Of a stretch of 64,000 nt of DNA, positions 18,111 through 28,667 are shown one piece after another. The stretch is from Pedobacter sp. FW305-3-2-15-E-R2A2 (GTDB lineage Bacteria > Bacteroidota > Bacteroidia > Sphingobacteriales > Sphingobacteriaceae). The translations under genes were made by a program, and so were the position numbers. The notes beneath the pieces were generated by a model. It made no database searches. It was not told where the DNA came from and worked only from the letters and a program-made list of their open reading frames with translations. The stretch is from contig NZ_CP151803.1 in the NCBI RefSeq assembly GCF_038446955.1, positions 620,001-684,000 on the forward strand, read 5' to 3'. Position 1 is the first letter of the stretch. Every line of letters begins with the position of its first letter.

Positions 18111-19580
18111 CTAGATAGTTTGTAACATCGGTTCTACGGATTTTACTGCTCCGTTTTCTAATAAAATTCTTTTCTCTAAACAACTTGGTAGTTGTGATTC
18201 AAAATGGCCAACATAGATTAAGGTTGTTCCATTTTTGCACAGTTCATCCACCAGCTTGTTAAAATGTTGTGTTTGTTGTTGATCCAATCCCTGACAAGGT
18301 TCATCAAGTATCAGGATCTCCGGATTTTTGATAATGGTCCGGGCCAGTAAGGTCAATCGTTGCTTGCCCAGAGGAAGCTCGTTCATTAACCTGTTTTTAT
18401 ATTCCGTTAATCCGAAATAACTGATCAGTTCCTCTACTTGTTTATGTTTGGTTGCACCCGGATTGCAGAACAAGCCCGAGCTGTCGTAAAATCCGGAGGC
18501 AATACTTTGCCATACTGTCGCAGAAGCATCAAAATACCAGTGTAATTCAGGGGATATTAAGCCAATGCGCTCTTTGATCTCCCAAATGCTTTCACCTGTT
18601 CCTCTTTTATTGCCGAACAGGTAAAAGTTATTGGAGTAGGCTTGTGGATGATCGCCGGCAATTAAACTCAATAAAGTTGATTTTCCGGAGCCATTATAAC
18701 CTTGCAAAAGCCATTTCTCTCCTGAGTTTACTTCCCAGTTGATGTTTTTCAATACCTGTTTCCCGCTATAACTGATGTTAACATCGATCATTTTGATGAT
18801 GTGATCAGCAGTGGAGGAAACCGCGACATTGTTTAAAAACGAAGGAACAGGCTTGCTGATTTCTTCTACGACATCCAAAGCACGATCTTCAAAGGAAATC
18901 TCCGTTAACGCGCCTTCCCGGATCTCTGCAACGCGATTGATCACCGCAGGAAGTTCTGTTTCATTGCTAATTAAGATCAACTGTGTTCCGGCTGCAGCAA
19001 TTTCTTCCAGTAAAATATTTAAATTTTTGCGGGAAAGGGTATCCAGGCCGTTATAAGGTTGGTCCAGAATTAACAATTGAGGTTTTAACCATAAGGCTTT
19101 TACCAATTGTAATTTTTTATGTTCTCCGCTGGATAACTGGATCAACGGAGCATTTTTTAAAGCACTAAAGTCTAGGGCTTCTAAAATGTGCTCAATTTCT
19201 TCAAATTGAAGCCCGTGTTCCTTGCCATAAATTTCCAATTCAGCGATTACTGTAGCTGTCGTTACCGTAACTGAACTGTTATAGCGTTGCTGATAATAGA
19301 AGTTTGAAGCACCTTCAAGGTCTTTAAACTGATACCAGTTGGCCACATAATGTACCAAAGCTGGTAAGGTGCTTTCCGGATTGAAGCTGATGTTGACCTC
19401 TCCGTTAGGAACAGGAATTAAGCCCGCAATGGCTTTGGCCAATGATGTTTTTCCGGTTCCACTCGATCCACACAATAACCAGTTGTCATTGCGGTTTATT
19501 ACCCAGCTCAAATCCTGTAACACCGGTTGTTGGTGATACTTTAGATTAAAGTGGGCGATATGGACGACGGGTTGTGACAT
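18111..19580 (-). CDS. Tandem ABC ATPase, ModF-like, inside the leu operon
   Basis: A 489-residue protein with two fused ABC ATPase domains and no membrane segment. Domain 1 has Walker A GSSGTGKTS (residues 38-46), signature LSSGEHKKLQ and Walker B LLILDQPYNGLD, where Gln replaces the catalytic Glu. Domain 2 has Walker A GYNGSGKSTLL, a divergent signature LPLGKQRLTL and intact Walker B ILILDEPCQGLD. The layout matches the ModF/photorepair group, whose job is unclear. It overlaps leuD by one base, so it is co-translated with leucine genes. Domain 1 probably binds but does not hydrolyse ATP. Confidence 0.93.
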   Translation of the reverse strand: MSQPVVHIAHFNLKYHQQPVLQDLSWVINRNDNWLLCGSSGTGKTSLAKAIAGLIPVPNGEVNISFNPESTLPALVHYVANWYQFKDLEGASNFYYQQRYNSSVTVTTATVIAELEIYGKEHGLQFEEIEHILEALDFSALKNAPLIQLSSGEHKKLQLVKALWLKPQLLILDQPYNGLDTLSRKNLNILLEEIAAAGTQLILISNETELPAVINRVAEIREGALTEISFEDRALDVVEEISKPVPSFLNNVAVSSTADHIIKMIDVNISYSGKQVLKNINWEVNSGEKWLLQGYNGSGKSTLLSLIAGDHPQAYSNNFYLFGNKRGTGESIWEIKERIGLISPELHWYFDASATVWQSIASGFYDSSGLFCNPGATKHKQVEELISYFGLTEYKNRLMNELPLGKQRLTLLARTIIKNPEILILDEPCQGLDQQQTQHFNKLVDELCKNGTTLIYVGHFESQLPSCLEKRILLENGAVKSVEPMLQTI

Positions 19581-20164
19581 TATCTGTTTTGTTCAAATTC
19601 TACGACCAATTGCTTTTGGTTTAAGATGAAATCGATGTCATCATAACCATTGATTAAGCAAGATTTTTTATAAGGGTTGATCTCGAAATCAGTTTTAGAT
19701 CCGGTGACCACATTCGTTACTGTTTGTGCTTCTAAATCAACATCAAGGGGGGCAGTATTATCCTGACCTACCGTGCTGAAGATCTCGGCTAAGAACTCGT
19801 CGCTCACTTGAATTGGCAATAAACCATTATTCAATGCATTTCCTTTAAAGATGTCGGCAAAGAAACTGCTGATTACGACATCAAAACCTGCATCCTGAAT
19901 GGCCCAAGCTGCGTGCTCGCGACTACTACCGCAACCAAAGTTCTTTCCTGCTACTAAAATCCTGCCCTTAAAAGCCGGATTGTTTAACACGAAATCTGTT
20001 TTTAGGGTATTGTCACCATTGTAACGCCAATCGCGGAATAAGTTTTCACCGAAACCTTCGCGCGTTGTTGCCTTTAGAAACCTGGCCGGAATGATCTGGT
20101 CGGTATCTATATTCTCTATATTTAAAGGCACAATTGCCGAGGTTAGTTTTTCGAATTTTCTCAT
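19580..20164 (-). CDS. leuD: 3-isopropylmalate dehydratase, small subunit
   Basis: Swivel-domain subunit that works with LeuC to isomerise isopropylmalate. The motifs [14 protein letters not shown] (about residues 18-31) and [17 protein letters not shown] (about residues 72-88) are diagnostic. At 194 residues it is normal. Its stop overlaps the start of the ABC gene by one base, and leuC lies 11 bases upstream. Confidence 0.98.
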   Translation of the reverse strand: MRKFEKLTSAIVPLNIENIDTDQIIPARFLKATTREGFGENLFRDWRYNGDNTLKTDFVLNNPAFKGRILVAGKNFGCGSSREHAAWAIQDAGFDVVISSFFADIFKGNALNNGLLPIQVSDEFLAEIFSTVGQDNTAPLDVDLEAQTVTNVVTGSKTDFEINPYKKSCLINGYDDIDFILNQKQLVVEFEQNR

Positions 20165-20175
20165 GGTCGTTCTAT

Positions 20176-21591
20176 TTAAGCGTGTGCAGATTCGTTCAAT
20201 AAAGTTCTTACATCCGTAACCCTTCCGGTAATGGCAGCAGCTGCTGCGGTAAGTGGACTGGCTAAAAATGTGCGGGAATCTGGACCTTGTCTTCCTTCAA
20301 AGTTTCTGTTGGAAGTAGATACACAGTATTTTCCTGCAGGGATCTTATCTTCATTCATACCTAAACAAGCACTGCATCCAGGCTCACGCAACTGGAATCC
20401 TGCGGCTTCAAAGATTTTATCCAATCCTTCAGCAATTGCTTGCTGTTCAATTTGCTTGGAACCAGGTACGATCCAAACGGTTACGTTTTCTGCCTTCTGA
20501 CGACCTTTTACAAATTCCGCCACTTCGCGTAAATCTTCCATTCTGGAATTGGTACAGCTCCCGATAAATACATAATCAATAGGTTTGCCTACCAATTCTG
20601 TATCCTGTTCGATGCCCATATAATCCAATGCTTTCTGGAAAGATGCCTGCTCCGAAGAAACCTGACTTGCCGTAGAAGGAATATGTTCTGCGATGCCCAT
20701 TCCCATTCCAGGATTTGTTCCGTAAGTGATCATTGGGCTGATGTCTGTTGCATCAAAGGTTAAAACGCTGTCAAATTGAGCGTCAGCATCGCTGTATAAT
20801 GTTTTCCAGTAGGCCAGTGATTTGTCCCACTCTTCACCTGCAGGTGCAAATTCTCTGCCTTTAATGTAATCGAAAGTGGTTTGATCAGGGGCAATTAAAC
20901 CACCTCTGGCACCCATTTCAATGCTCATATTACAGATCGTCATTCTGGCTTCCATACTTAAAGCCTCAATGGTAGAACCTGCATATTCAATAAAATAACC
21001 TGTACCACCGGCAGCAGATATTTTAGCGATGATGTATAGAATAATGTCTTTAGCAGTAACTCCTTGTCCTAATTCACCGTTCACCTCAATTTTCATGGTT
21101 TTAGGTTTCTGCTGCAATAAACATTGCGTGGCAAAAACCTGCTCCACCTGAGAAGTACCGATCCCGAATGCAATGGCACCAAAAGCACCATGTGTAGAAG
21201 TATGGCTATCTCCGCAAACCATAGTTTTTCCTGGTAAGGTGATGCCCAGTTCCGGACCGATCACGTGTACAATTCCCTGGAAAGGATGACCTAAACCATA
21301 AAGCTCAATGCCAAATTCTGCACAGTTTTTGGTTAACATGTCTACCTGGTAACGGGAAAGTTCTTCTTTAATGGGTTGCAGCTGGTTTAAGGTAGGCACA
21401 TTATGATCTGCCGTAGCCACAGTTTGCTGCGGACGGAAAACAGGCAAGCCTCTTTTGCGCAGACCATCGAAAGCCTGAGGGGAAGTCACCTCGTGTATCA
21501 AGTGTGTATCGATATATAAAATATCCGGAAATCCGACTTCACTCTTTACCACATGGGCATCCCAAATTTTTTCTACTAATGTTTTTGACAT
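20176..21591 (-). CDS. leuC: 3-isopropylmalate dehydratase, large subunit
   Basis: The aconitase-type iron-sulfur subunit. Cluster cysteines are seen in [13 protein letters not shown] (about residue 350) and GCSACLGMN (about residues 410-418), and the substrate segment [20 protein letters not shown] is intact. The 471-residue length is typical. It follows ilvC after a 59-base gap with a perfect hairpin, which could affect its expression relative to the ilv part. Confidence 0.98.
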   Translation of the reverse strand: MSKTLVEKIWDAHVVKSEVGFPDILYIDTHLIHEVTSPQAFDGLRKRGLPVFRPQQTVATADHNVPTLNQLQPIKEELSRYQVDMLTKNCAEFGIELYGLGHPFQGIVHVIGPELGITLPGKTMVCGDSHTSTHGAFGAIAFGIGTSQVEQVFATQCLLQQKPKTMKIEVNGELGQGVTAKDIILYIIAKISAAGGTGYFIEYAGSTIEALSMEARMTICNMSIEMGARGGLIAPDQTTFDYIKGREFAPAGEEWDKSLAYWKTLYSDADAQFDSVLTFDATDISPMITYGTNPGMGMGIAEHIPSTASQVSSEQASFQKALDYMGIEQDTELVGKPIDYVFIGSCTNSRMEDLREVAEFVKGRQKAENVTVWIVPGSKQIEQQAIAEGLDKIFEAAGFQLREPGCSACLGMNEDKIPAGKYCVSTSNRNFEGRQGPDSRTFLASPLTAAAAAITGRVTDVRTLLNESAHA

Positions 21592-21607
21592 TTTTTATTG
21601 CTTTGTA

Positions 21608-21638
21608 AAGGACTCAGGCCTTTAAAACCTGAGTCCTT
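21608..21638. promoter_or_regulatory. Intra-operon hairpin between ilvC and leuC
   Basis: A perfect 11-bp stem (AAGGACTCAGG at 21608-21618 with CCTGAGTCCTT at 21628-21638) with a 9-base loop lies between ilvC and leuC. No T run follows on the minus strand, so it is more likely an RNA-processing or stability element, or a leaky terminator, than a full stop. Confidence 0.6.
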
Positions 21639-21650
21639 CTAATTTTATGA

Positions 21651-23132
21651 TTAGGCAGTTTTAATAGATTTCATTGCAGTCATTGCCTTTCTTAATTCAG
21701 CACCTACAACTTCCACCTGATGTGAACGGATCACTTCATTTACGGAGATCAATGTTCTGTTATCTACAGCACCATCTTTACCTTCGTTGAAGTTTTTACC
21801 GATCAGGTCAGTATCAACTTTAGTCATGAAATCTGCCAGAAGTGGTTTACAAGCATGGTCAAATAAGTAACAACCATATTCTGCAGTATCAGAAATCACC
21901 CTGTTCATTTCAAATAATTTTTTACGGGCAATGGTGTTTGCAATTAGCGGAGTTTCGTGTAATGACTCGTAGTAAGCAGACTCTGGTTTAATTCCAGCCT
22001 CTACCATCGTTTCGAAAGCCAATTCCACACCTGCTCTTACAAAAGCGACCATTAACAATGCGTTGTCAAAATATTCCTGTTCGCCAATTTTAACATTGCC
22101 GGCAGGAGTTTTCTCAAAAGCAGTTTCGCCAGTTGCCGCACGCCATGCCAATAGGTTTTTATCACCAGCAGCCCAATCTTCCATCATTACACGGCTAAAC
22201 TCACCGCTCATGATGTCATCCTGATGCTTTTGGAATAAAGGACGCATGATCGTTTTCAATTCTTCAGAAACCTCAAATGCTTTGATCTTAGCCACATTGC
22301 TCAATCTGTCCATCATCGCCGTGATACCACCTTGTTTCAAGGCTTCAGTGATCACTTCAACACCATATTGAACCAATTTAGAAGCGTAACCAGCATCAAT
22401 TCCTTTTTCAATCATTTTATCAAATGAAAGGATAGAGCCTGTTTGCAATAATCCGCAAAGGATCGTTTGCTCGCCCATTAAATCTGATTTTACTTCAGCC
22501 ACGAAAGATGATTTTAAAACACCTGCTTTGTGGCCACCTGTTCCAACGCAATAGGCTTTAGCCTGATCCAGACCTTTTCCTTCCGGATCGTTCTCAGGGT
22601 GAACCGCAATTAGAGTAGGTACACCGAAACCACGTACATATTCTGCTCTTACTTCACTACCCGGGCATTTAGGAGCCACCATGATTACCGTAATGTCTTT
22701 ACGGACCTGCATGCCTTCTTCCACAATGTTGAAACCATGTGAGTAAGACAATGTAGCACCTTGTTTCATCAAAGGCATTACTGCAGTAACTACCGAAGTA
22801 TGTTGTTTATCAGGAGTCAGGTTAATCAATACATCAGCTGTAGGGATTAACTCTTCATAAGTACCTACGGTAAAGTTATTCTCTGTCGCATTTTTCCAGG
22901 AATCTCTTTTACCTTCAATCGCTTCTTTACGCAAAGTATAAGAAACATCTAAACCGCTATCTCTTAAATTTAAACCTTGGTTCAATCCTTGTGCGCCGCA
23001 ACCGATGATTACCAGCTTTTTTCCTTTCAGGGCATTTACGCCGTCCAGGAATTCAGAGCTGTCCATGAAATCGCATACACCCAATTGGTTTAATTTTTCT
23101 CTAAGAGGTAGTGTGTTAAAATAGTTTGACAT
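21651..23132 (-). CDS. ilvC: Ketol-acid reductoisomerase, class II
   Basis: NADPH-dependent isomerisation and reduction of acetolactate and acetohydroxybutyrate. The Rossmann motif [20 protein letters not shown] lies near residues 45-64, and the metal-binding acidic residues sit in [18 protein letters not shown]. At 493 residues it is the long class II form, with a duplicated C-terminal knotted domain as in E. coli, unlike the roughly 330-residue class I form of many bacteria. It follows ilvN by 74 bases. Confidence 0.98.
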   Translation of the reverse strand: MSNYFNTLPLREKLNQLGVCDFMDSSEFLDGVNALKGKKLVIIGCGAQGLNQGLNLRDSGLDVSYTLRKEAIEGKRDSWKNATENNFTVGTYEELIPTADVLINLTPDKQHTSVVTAVMPLMKQGATLSYSHGFNIVEEGMQVRKDITVIMVAPKCPGSEVRAEYVRGFGVPTLIAVHPENDPEGKGLDQAKAYCVGTGGHKAGVLKSSFVAEVKSDLMGEQTILCGLLQTGSILSFDKMIEKGIDAGYASKLVQYGVEVITEALKQGGITAMMDRLSNVAKIKAFEVSEELKTIMRPLFQKHQDDIMSGEFSRVMMEDWAAGDKNLLAWRAATGETAFEKTPAGNVKIGEQEYFDNALLMVAFVRAGVELAFETMVEAGIKPESAYYESLHETPLIANTIARKKLFEMNRVISDTAEYGCYLFDHACKPLLADFMTKVDTDLIGKNFNEGKDGAVDNRTLISVNEVIRSHQVEVVGAELRKAMTAMKSIKTA

Positions 23133-23206
23133 CGTTTTTAATGGTTATTTATAGGTTCTAATTTTTTGTTTAATATTTATTTACAGAAAGGCTTTCGGCC
23201 TTCAAA

Positions 23207-23818
23207 TTACATACTGAATACGTTTTTCTCTTTATCAAGAAATTCGTTTTCAATTACTTCCTGTCCTGGCTCTCTGCGTTCAAACTCTCTGAGTTTACGG
23301 TTAAAGCCTTCACTGTCCTTGATGATCGCCACCCTTGCACTTCTGACAAATTCGATCAGTCCGTAAGGTTGTAATACTTCGATCAGCTTGTCCGTTTCTT
23401 CGCGGTGACCGGTCGTTTCAAACACGGTGTAATCTTTACGGATCACTACCGCTCTTGCGCCATTTTCACGCAACAAACGTTCTACCGATACCAGCTCCGC
23501 GATCGTGTCGGTAGGCACTTTATAAAGTGCCATTTCCTGCCAGATGATGTCTTCATTGGTGTTGAAATATACTTTCAATACCTCTACCTGTTTTTCAATC
23601 TGACGGGCCAGTTTGCGCACCACTTCTTCAGTTTCGTGAATCACGATGTTGAAACGGTGGATGTGCTCAATCTCCGAAGGAGAAGTATTTAAAGTATCTA
23701 TATTGATTTTTCTTCTTGAAAAAATAATGGCAATACGGTTCAGTAATCCGATTTGATTTTCCGTGTATACCGTGATCGTAAATTCCTGTTTTTCGTTTAT
23801 TTCTTGAGAACTGCTCAT
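23207..23818 (-). CDS. ilvN: Acetolactate synthase, small (regulatory) subunit
   Basis: Regulatory subunit of acetohydroxyacid synthase, which activates the catalytic subunit and gives valine feedback. The N-terminal ACT domain reads TITVYTENQIGLLNRIAIIF, followed by RKINIDTLNTSPSE. A second ACT-like part ends near TDKLIEVLQPYGLIEFVRSA, and a charged tail (residues about 175-203) extends past the usual end. It follows ilvB by 10 bases. The symbol ilvH would be equally valid. Confidence 0.94.
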   Translation of the reverse strand: MSSSQEINEKQEFTITVYTENQIGLLNRIAIIFSRRKINIDTLNTSPSEIEHIHRFNIVIHETEEVVRKLARQIEKQVEVLKVYFNTNEDIIWQEMALYKVPTDTIAELVSVERLLRENGARAVVIRKDYTVFETTGHREETDKLIEVLQPYGLIEFVRSARVAIIKDSEGFNRKLREFERREPGQEVIENEFLDKEKNVFSM

Positions 23819-23828
23819 GATCTGCTAA

Positions 23829-25568
23829 TTATTTAAGTCTGATTTCACTTACACTGCTTCCTTGCGGAACCATTGGGAATACATTGTGTTCTTTGGCTAC
23901 CATAACCTCTAAGAGGAAGGAACCTTTATGGTTTAACATTTCTTCTAATGAGCTTACCAGATCTTCACGTTCAGAAACCTTTTTACCGGCGATATAATAA
24001 GAATCGGCAAGTTTGACGAAATCAGGACTGGTAATGTCTACGAAAGAGTAGCGTTTCTCATGGAACAATTGCTGCCATTGGCGAACCATACCCAGGAACC
24101 TGTTGTTCAGAATCATGATCTTCACATCGATTCCACTTTGCATGATCGTACCCAATTCCTGAAGCGTCATCTGGAAACCACCATCACCGATTACAGCAAC
24201 TACGGTCCGGTCTGGCGCACCAAATTTAGCACCGATTGCTGCAGGTAAGCCGAAGCCCATGGTCCCTAAACCACCACTCGTAATGTTACTTCTCGTATGG
24301 TTAAACTTCGCATAACGACAAGCCACCATTTGATGCTGACCCACGTCAGTTACGATGATTGCTTCGCCTTTGGTCAGGATATTTAACTGGTTGATGACTT
24401 CACCCATGGTTAACTCTCCGCTTTGCGGGTTTAACTCGTTATGGATCACTGTTTCCAACTCTGTTTTATCATAAGCCCTGAACTCGGCCAACCATTCTTT
24501 ATGTTCTTTCTGATCCACTAAAGCGGTCAAAAGAGGAAGGGTTTGCTTACAATCGCCCCATACCGGAACTTCTGCTTTTACGTTTTTATCGATCTCAGCT
24601 GGATCGATATCCAGGTGGATTACTTTTGCCTGTTTCGCATATTTATCTAAACGTCCCGTTACACGGTCGTCAAAGCGCATTCCTATGGCAATCAGTACAT
24701 CACAAGCATTTGTTTGTACGTTTGGACCATAGTTGCCATGCATGCCTAACATACCCACATTTAACGGGTGATCTGTAGGAATTGCACCTGCACCCATAAT
24801 TGTCCATGCCGCCGGAATGCCTGTTTTTTCTACAAAAGCTTTAAATTCCTGCTCTGCATTTCCTAAAGAAACACCCTGTCCGAAAAGGATGAAAGGTTTC
24901 TTTGCGGAATTGATCAGCGCAGCTGCTTGTTCGATATACTCTTTGCGGATGTTTGGTCTCGGGCGGTAACTGCGGACATGATCGCAAGGTACATAGCCTT
25001 CATAATCAAACATTTGCAATTGTGCATTTTTGGTAATGTCGATCAATACCGGGCCAGGTCTGCCGCTGCGGGCGATGTAAAAAGCTTTTGCCAATACACT
25101 CGGGATTTCCGTTGCATCAGTGATCTGGTAATTCCATTTCGTTACCGGAGTAGTAATGTTAATTACATCCGTTTCCTGGAAAGCATCTGTTCCTAAAAGG
25201 TGTGCATATACCTGTCCGGTGATGCAAACCATAGGCGTACTGTCGATCTGTGCATCTGCCAAACCGGTTACCAGGTTGGTTGCTCCCGGGCCACTCGTAG
25301 CGAATACGACGCCGACTTTGCCGGAAGTACGTGCATAACCTTGTCCGGCATGGGTGCCGCCTTGTTCATGACGTACTAAAATATGTTTTAACTTGTCTTT
25401 ATAATCGTATATCGCATCATAAATAGGCATGATGGCACCACCAGGATAACCAAAAATGGTATCCGTGCCTTCAGCTATTAATCCTTCCAATAAAGCGACA
25501 GAACCAGAAACATTTACTGTTTTCTTTGGCTCTGTTAAGGTTGTTGCTTCCTCTTGTGCAGTGTTCAT
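23829..25568 (-). CDS. ilvB: Acetolactate synthase, large (catalytic) subunit
   Basis: ThDP-dependent carboligase making acetolactate and acetohydroxybutyrate. The N-terminal ThDP segment FGYPGGAIMPIYDAIYDY is followed by VRHEQGGTHAGQGYARTSGK with the catalytic Glu. The C-terminal ThDP motif is GDGGFQMTLQELGTIMQSGI with NNRFLGMVRQWQQLF. The 579-residue length is typical. It lies between ilvD and ilvN in the operon. A catabolic AlsS is less likely because a small subunit gene follows directly. Confidence 0.98.
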   Translation of the reverse strand: MNTAQEEATTLTEPKKTVNVSGSVALLEGLIAEGTDTIFGYPGGAIMPIYDAIYDYKDKLKHILVRHEQGGTHAGQGYARTSGKVGVVFATSGPGATNLVTGLADAQIDSTPMVCITGQVYAHLLGTDAFQETDVINITTPVTKWNYQITDATEIPSVLAKAFYIARSGRPGPVLIDITKNAQLQMFDYEGYVPCDHVRSYRPRPNIRKEYIEQAAALINSAKKPFILFGQGVSLGNAEQEFKAFVEKTGIPAAWTIMGAGAIPTDHPLNVGMLGMHGNYGPNVQTNACDVLIAIGMRFDDRVTGRLDKYAKQAKVIHLDIDPAEIDKNVKAEVPVWGDCKQTLPLLTALVDQKEHKEWLAEFRAYDKTELETVIHNELNPQSGELTMGEVINQLNILTKGEAIIVTDVGQHQMVACRYAKFNHTRSNITSGGLGTMGFGLPAAIGAKFGAPDRTVVAVIGDGGFQMTLQELGTIMQSGIDVKIMILNNRFLGMVRQWQQLFHEKRYSFVDITSPDFVKLADSYYIAGKKVSEREDLVSSLEEMLNHKGSFLLEVMVAKEHNVFPMVPQGSSVSEIRLK

Positions 25569-25601
25569 TGTTTTATTTTTAGGTATAGGGGTTTCGGTTA
25601 A

Positions 25602-27299
25602 TTAGTGAGTGTAGGCATCGGTAACGCAGCCCTCACTGGCATCGCTTACCTGTTTCAGGTATTTATAAAGGACGCCGCCTTTGACGGGTGGTGGCAACTG
25701 TTTCCAAACCGCTTTACGTTTTTCCATTTCGGCTTCGGTAATATCCAGGTGTAAAGTGTTGTTTACCGCATCAATGATGATCGTATCGTTGTCGTGTACA
25801 AAAGCAATATTTCCACCGTCCCATGCTTCCGGAGTGATGTGTCCTACCACGAAACCATGTGTACCTCCGGAGAAACGTCCGTCTGTAATTAAGGCAACCG
25901 ATTTTCCCAATCCTGCACCAATGATGGCCGAAGTTGGTTTTAGCATTTCCGGCATTCCCGGCGCGCCTTTAGGACCTACCTGTCTGATCACCACTACATC
26001 GCCTTTTTTCACCTTTCCACTCTGGATTCCGGCGATCAATGATTTTTCTCCTTCAAAAACCCTTGCCGGACCTTCAAATCTTTCTCCTTCTTTACCACTG
26101 ATTTTGGCTACTGCACCTTTTTCGGCGATATTGCCGTATAACATTTGTAAGTGACCTGTCGCTTTTACCGGATTGGTTACCGGAAGGATTACTTTCTGTG
26201 CATCAAAATCCAGATCAGCAGCATCAGCTACGTTTTCAGCTAATGTTTTTCCGGTTACAGTTAAGCAGTCGCCATGAATTAAACCTACTTTCAACAGATA
26301 TTTTAATACAGCTGGAACACCACCGATCTCATGAACATCTTCCATCAGGTATTGTCCGCTTGGTTTCAAATCTGCCAATACCGGAGTATTGTCGCTCACC
26401 GCCTGGAAATCGGCTAATTTTAAGGTTAATCCTACTGATTTCGCCATGGCAATTAAGTGCAACACTGCATTCGTAGAACCACCTAACACCATTACTGTTA
26501 CAATCGCATTGTGGAATGCTTTTTCGGTCATGATGTCTGTAGGAAGGATGTTTCTTTCCAATAAAACACGGATGGCTTTACCTGCATCTAAACATTCTTT
26601 TCTTTTTTCCTCGCTCAATGCAGGATAAGAAGAGCTGTATGGCAAACTCATGCCCAATGCTTCGATTGCCGAGGCCATGGTATTTGCGGTATACATTCCA
26701 CCACAGGCACCGGCTCCCGGACAAGTGTGGCGAATGATGCCCTGATAATCTTCTTCATTTAAGGTACCTGCCAGTTTCTCGCCAAGGGCTTCAAAAGCAG
26801 ATACGATATTTAATGATTTTCCTTTATACTTTCCGGAGTGGATACTTCCACCATATACCATGATCGATGGGCGGTTTAAGCGACCCATTGCCATGATTGA
26901 ACCCGGCATGTTTTTATCACAACCTGGCAAAGCAATTACGGCATCATAATATTGTCCACCACAAATGGTTTCAATAGAGTCTGCAATTACATCTCTGGAA
27001 ACCAGTGAATAACGCATTCCATCTGTTCCGTTTGACATGCCATCGCTTACGCCGATGGTGCTGAAGGTTAAACCGACCATTCCGTTATCCCAGACCCCGT
27101 CTTTAACAATTTTTGCTAAATCATTGAGGTGCATGTTGCAGGTATTTCCATCGTATCCCATACTGGCAACACCGACCTGTGCTTTGTCCATATCTTCCTT
27201 GGTCAGACCAATTCCATATAGCATGGCTTGTGCTGCAGGCTGGGTTGGGTCCTGCGTGAATACTTTACTGTAGCGGTTTATTTCTGGTGATTGTGACAT
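25602..27299 (-). CDS. ilvD: Dihydroxy-acid dehydratase
   Basis: Iron-sulfur dehydratase of the shared valine/isoleucine route. Motifs: [15 protein letters not shown], the cluster Cys in [38 protein letters not shown], and the C-terminal [20 protein letters not shown]. The 565-residue length is normal. It begins one base after the ilvE stop on the minus strand, so the two are tightly coupled. Confidence 0.98.
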   Translation of the reverse strand: MSQSPEINRYSKVFTQDPTQPAAQAMLYGIGLTKEDMDKAQVGVASMGYDGNTCNMHLNDLAKIVKDGVWDNGMVGLTFSTIGVSDGMSNGTDGMRYSLVSRDVIADSIETICGGQYYDAVIALPGCDKNMPGSIMAMGRLNRPSIMVYGGSIHSGKYKGKSLNIVSAFEALGEKLAGTLNEEDYQGIIRHTCPGAGACGGMYTANTMASAIEALGMSLPYSSSYPALSEEKRKECLDAGKAIRVLLERNILPTDIMTEKAFHNAIVTVMVLGGSTNAVLHLIAMAKSVGLTLKLADFQAVSDNTPVLADLKPSGQYLMEDVHEIGGVPAVLKYLLKVGLIHGDCLTVTGKTLAENVADAADLDFDAQKVILPVTNPVKATGHLQMLYGNIAEKGAVAKISGKEGERFEGPARVFEGEKSLIAGIQSGKVKKGDVVVIRQVGPKGAPGMPEMLKPTSAIIGAGLGKSVALITDGRFSGGTHGFVVGHITPEAWDGGNIAFVHDNDTIIIDAVNNTLHLDITEAEMEKRKAVWKQLPPPVKGGVLYKYLKQVSDASEGCVTDAYTH

Positions 27300-27300
27300 A

Positions 27301-28191
27301 TTATATGATTACTTCGTAATTTTGCTTTTCTAAAACCAAACATTTATAAGTGCGTTGTATCGTGGCACCAACACTGTCGTTCCACCGGATCGGGAACTGA
27401 TATTCGTCAACCGAAGCAATGCCTGCAATTTCTGTAGCTGTTCCACAGAAGAAAGCACTGTCTGCATGTTTCAAGTCTTTTACCGTCAGGTGTTTTTCCA
27501 CCAGTTCGATGTCCAGTATGCGGCATAATTCTATGACTGTAGCACGGGTGATTCCAGCCAGGATATTGCCAAGAGGAGGGGTGTATAACCTTCCGTTTTT
27601 CTCAATAAAAATATTAGCTCCTGGTGCTTCTGCAATGTTGCTGTTCATGTCTAATAACAGGGCTTCATCAAATCCCTTCCGTTTAGCTTCGGTAGTGGCT
27701 AAGATAGAATTCACGTAGTTGCCGCTTACTTTAGCCTCTATAGGTGTCGATTTTGGATTCGGGCGCTCATAACTGGAAACGCAAACTTTTAATTGTTGAT
27801 TTCCAAGGTAAGCTCCCCATTCCCAGGCACAGATCATGATGGAAACATCTGTTGCGGCAACCAATTGCATATTTGGTGCGGCATAGACCAAGGGGCGGAT
27901 GTACGCGTCCTTTAAATTGTTTAATTCCAGTAATTTATAGGTTTGTTTGATCAGGTTATTGATGTCCCATGGAAAAGGCATATTTACCAGTTCGGCAGAT
28001 TTTTTTAACCTTTCGAAATGTTCTCTGATCTTAAATATACGGGTTCCGTTATGGGTATGGTAAGCCCTGATCCCTTCAAATACAGCGTAGCCATAATGGA
28101 GCGATTGCCCGTAGATATCGGCAGTTGTGTTGGCGGCTTTCTGGAACTTGCCGTCTAAGTATAACACTGTATTTGAATTGTGGTATTTCAT
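27301..28191 (-). CDS. ilvE: Branched-chain amino acid aminotransferase
   Basis: Fold-type IV PLP transaminase for the last step to Leu, Ile and Val. N-terminal [15 protein letters not shown] is diagnostic. The PLP lysine is in [20 protein letters not shown], and the phosphate-binding [19 protein letters not shown] and the downstream [11 protein letters not shown] are intact. At 296 residues it has the usual length. It is the first structural gene of the operon, about 100 bases after the leader peptide stop and 46 after the attenuator stem. Confidence 0.97.
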   Translation of the reverse strand: MKYHNSNTVLYLDGKFQKAANTTADIYGQSLHYGYAVFEGIRAYHTHNGTRIFKIREHFERLKKSAELVNMPFPWDINNLIKQTYKLLELNNLKDAYIRPLVYAAPNMQLVAATDVSIMICAWEWGAYLGNQQLKVCVSSYERPNPKSTPIEAKVSGNYVNSILATTEAKRKGFDEALLLDMNSNIAEAPGANIFIEKNGRLYTPPLGNILAGITRATVIELCRILDIELVEKHLTVKDLKHADSAFFCGTATEIAGIASVDEYQFPIRWNDSVGATIQRTYKCLVLEKQNYEVII

Positions 28192-28237
28192 TTTGGTTGT
28201 AGATTGATGTTTTGTTCTTTTTATTGGTTCATTAAAA

Positions 28238-28261
28238 AAGCGCCACTTGTGGGGGGCGCTT
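28238..28261 (-). terminator. Attenuator terminator ahead of ilvE
   Basis: On the minus strand AAGCGCC (28261-28255) and GGCGCTT (28244-28238) form a 7-bp stem with a 10-base loop, followed by a T run. It lies between the leader peptide and ilvE. Its 5' arm can pair instead with GGCGCT at the end of the leader peptide gene (28298-28293), giving an antiterminator. Confidence 0.8.
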
Positions 28262-28288
28262 GCGTATATTTTTTTATTAAATATTCAT

Positions 28289-28372
28289 TTACAGCGCCTT
28301 ATCCCTCTGAATAATCAGCAGAAGAATCACATTAATAATGACAATAATTAAGGCGGTGCTAATAAGGTTCAT
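28289..28372 (-). CDS. ilv operon leader peptide
   Basis: A 27-codon reading frame starting ATG at 28372 and ending TAA. The peptide begins MNLISTALIIVIINV and ends QRDKAL; 8 Ile, 6 Leu and 2 Val make up 16 of 27 residues, with a nearly unbroken run at codons 8-21. Its own sequence holds RNA segments 1 (CGCCTTA, codons 6-8) and 2 (TAAGGCG, codons 24-26), which pair with each other; segment 2 also overlaps GGCGCT, which pairs with the terminator. This is the layout of E. coli ilvL-type attenuation. The peptide itself is hydrophobic and probably has no other role. Confidence 0.85.
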   Translation of the reverse strand: MNLISTALIIVIINVILLLIIQRDKAL

Positions 28373-28403
28373 TTTGTTATTTATTTGTTGTTGCTTTGTA
28401 AAT

Positions 28404-28434
28404 CCAATTTAGGCTTTGGCTTCTACACTTCCAA
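28404..28434 (-). promoter_or_regulatory. Candidate promoter of the ilv-leu operon
   Basis: On the minus strand TTGG (28434-28431) and TAAATTGG (28411-28404) are spaced by 19 bases. This approximates the Bacteroidota -33 TTTG / -7 TAnnTTTG pattern with a mismatch in each box. It would start transcription about 25 bases ahead of the leader peptide ATG, a sensible distance. Confidence 0.45.
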
Positions 28435-28667
28435 TAGCCAGCTAAAAATAATTGAAAAAAAATGTTATTCTTTTATTTTTATAAATATACAAATATTATT
28501 CTTGATTAATTGTGTTTTTAATATCTTTAATTGGTCGCTACTATACCAAATATGAAATCGGTATTCGGTATGGGTGTTATGCAAGCATTGTAATTTTGTC
28601 GATTTTCTTCCTGAAATGTGGAAAACACCGAAAAAAATGGTAAATTTTGTAAGAATTCGGGACATAA

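Noticed and set aside
28465..28665. 66-codon minus-strand frame upstream of the ilv leader
   Set aside because: Composition is that of an AT-rich spacer, there are no protein-like features, and it runs through the candidate promoter side of the ilv operon.
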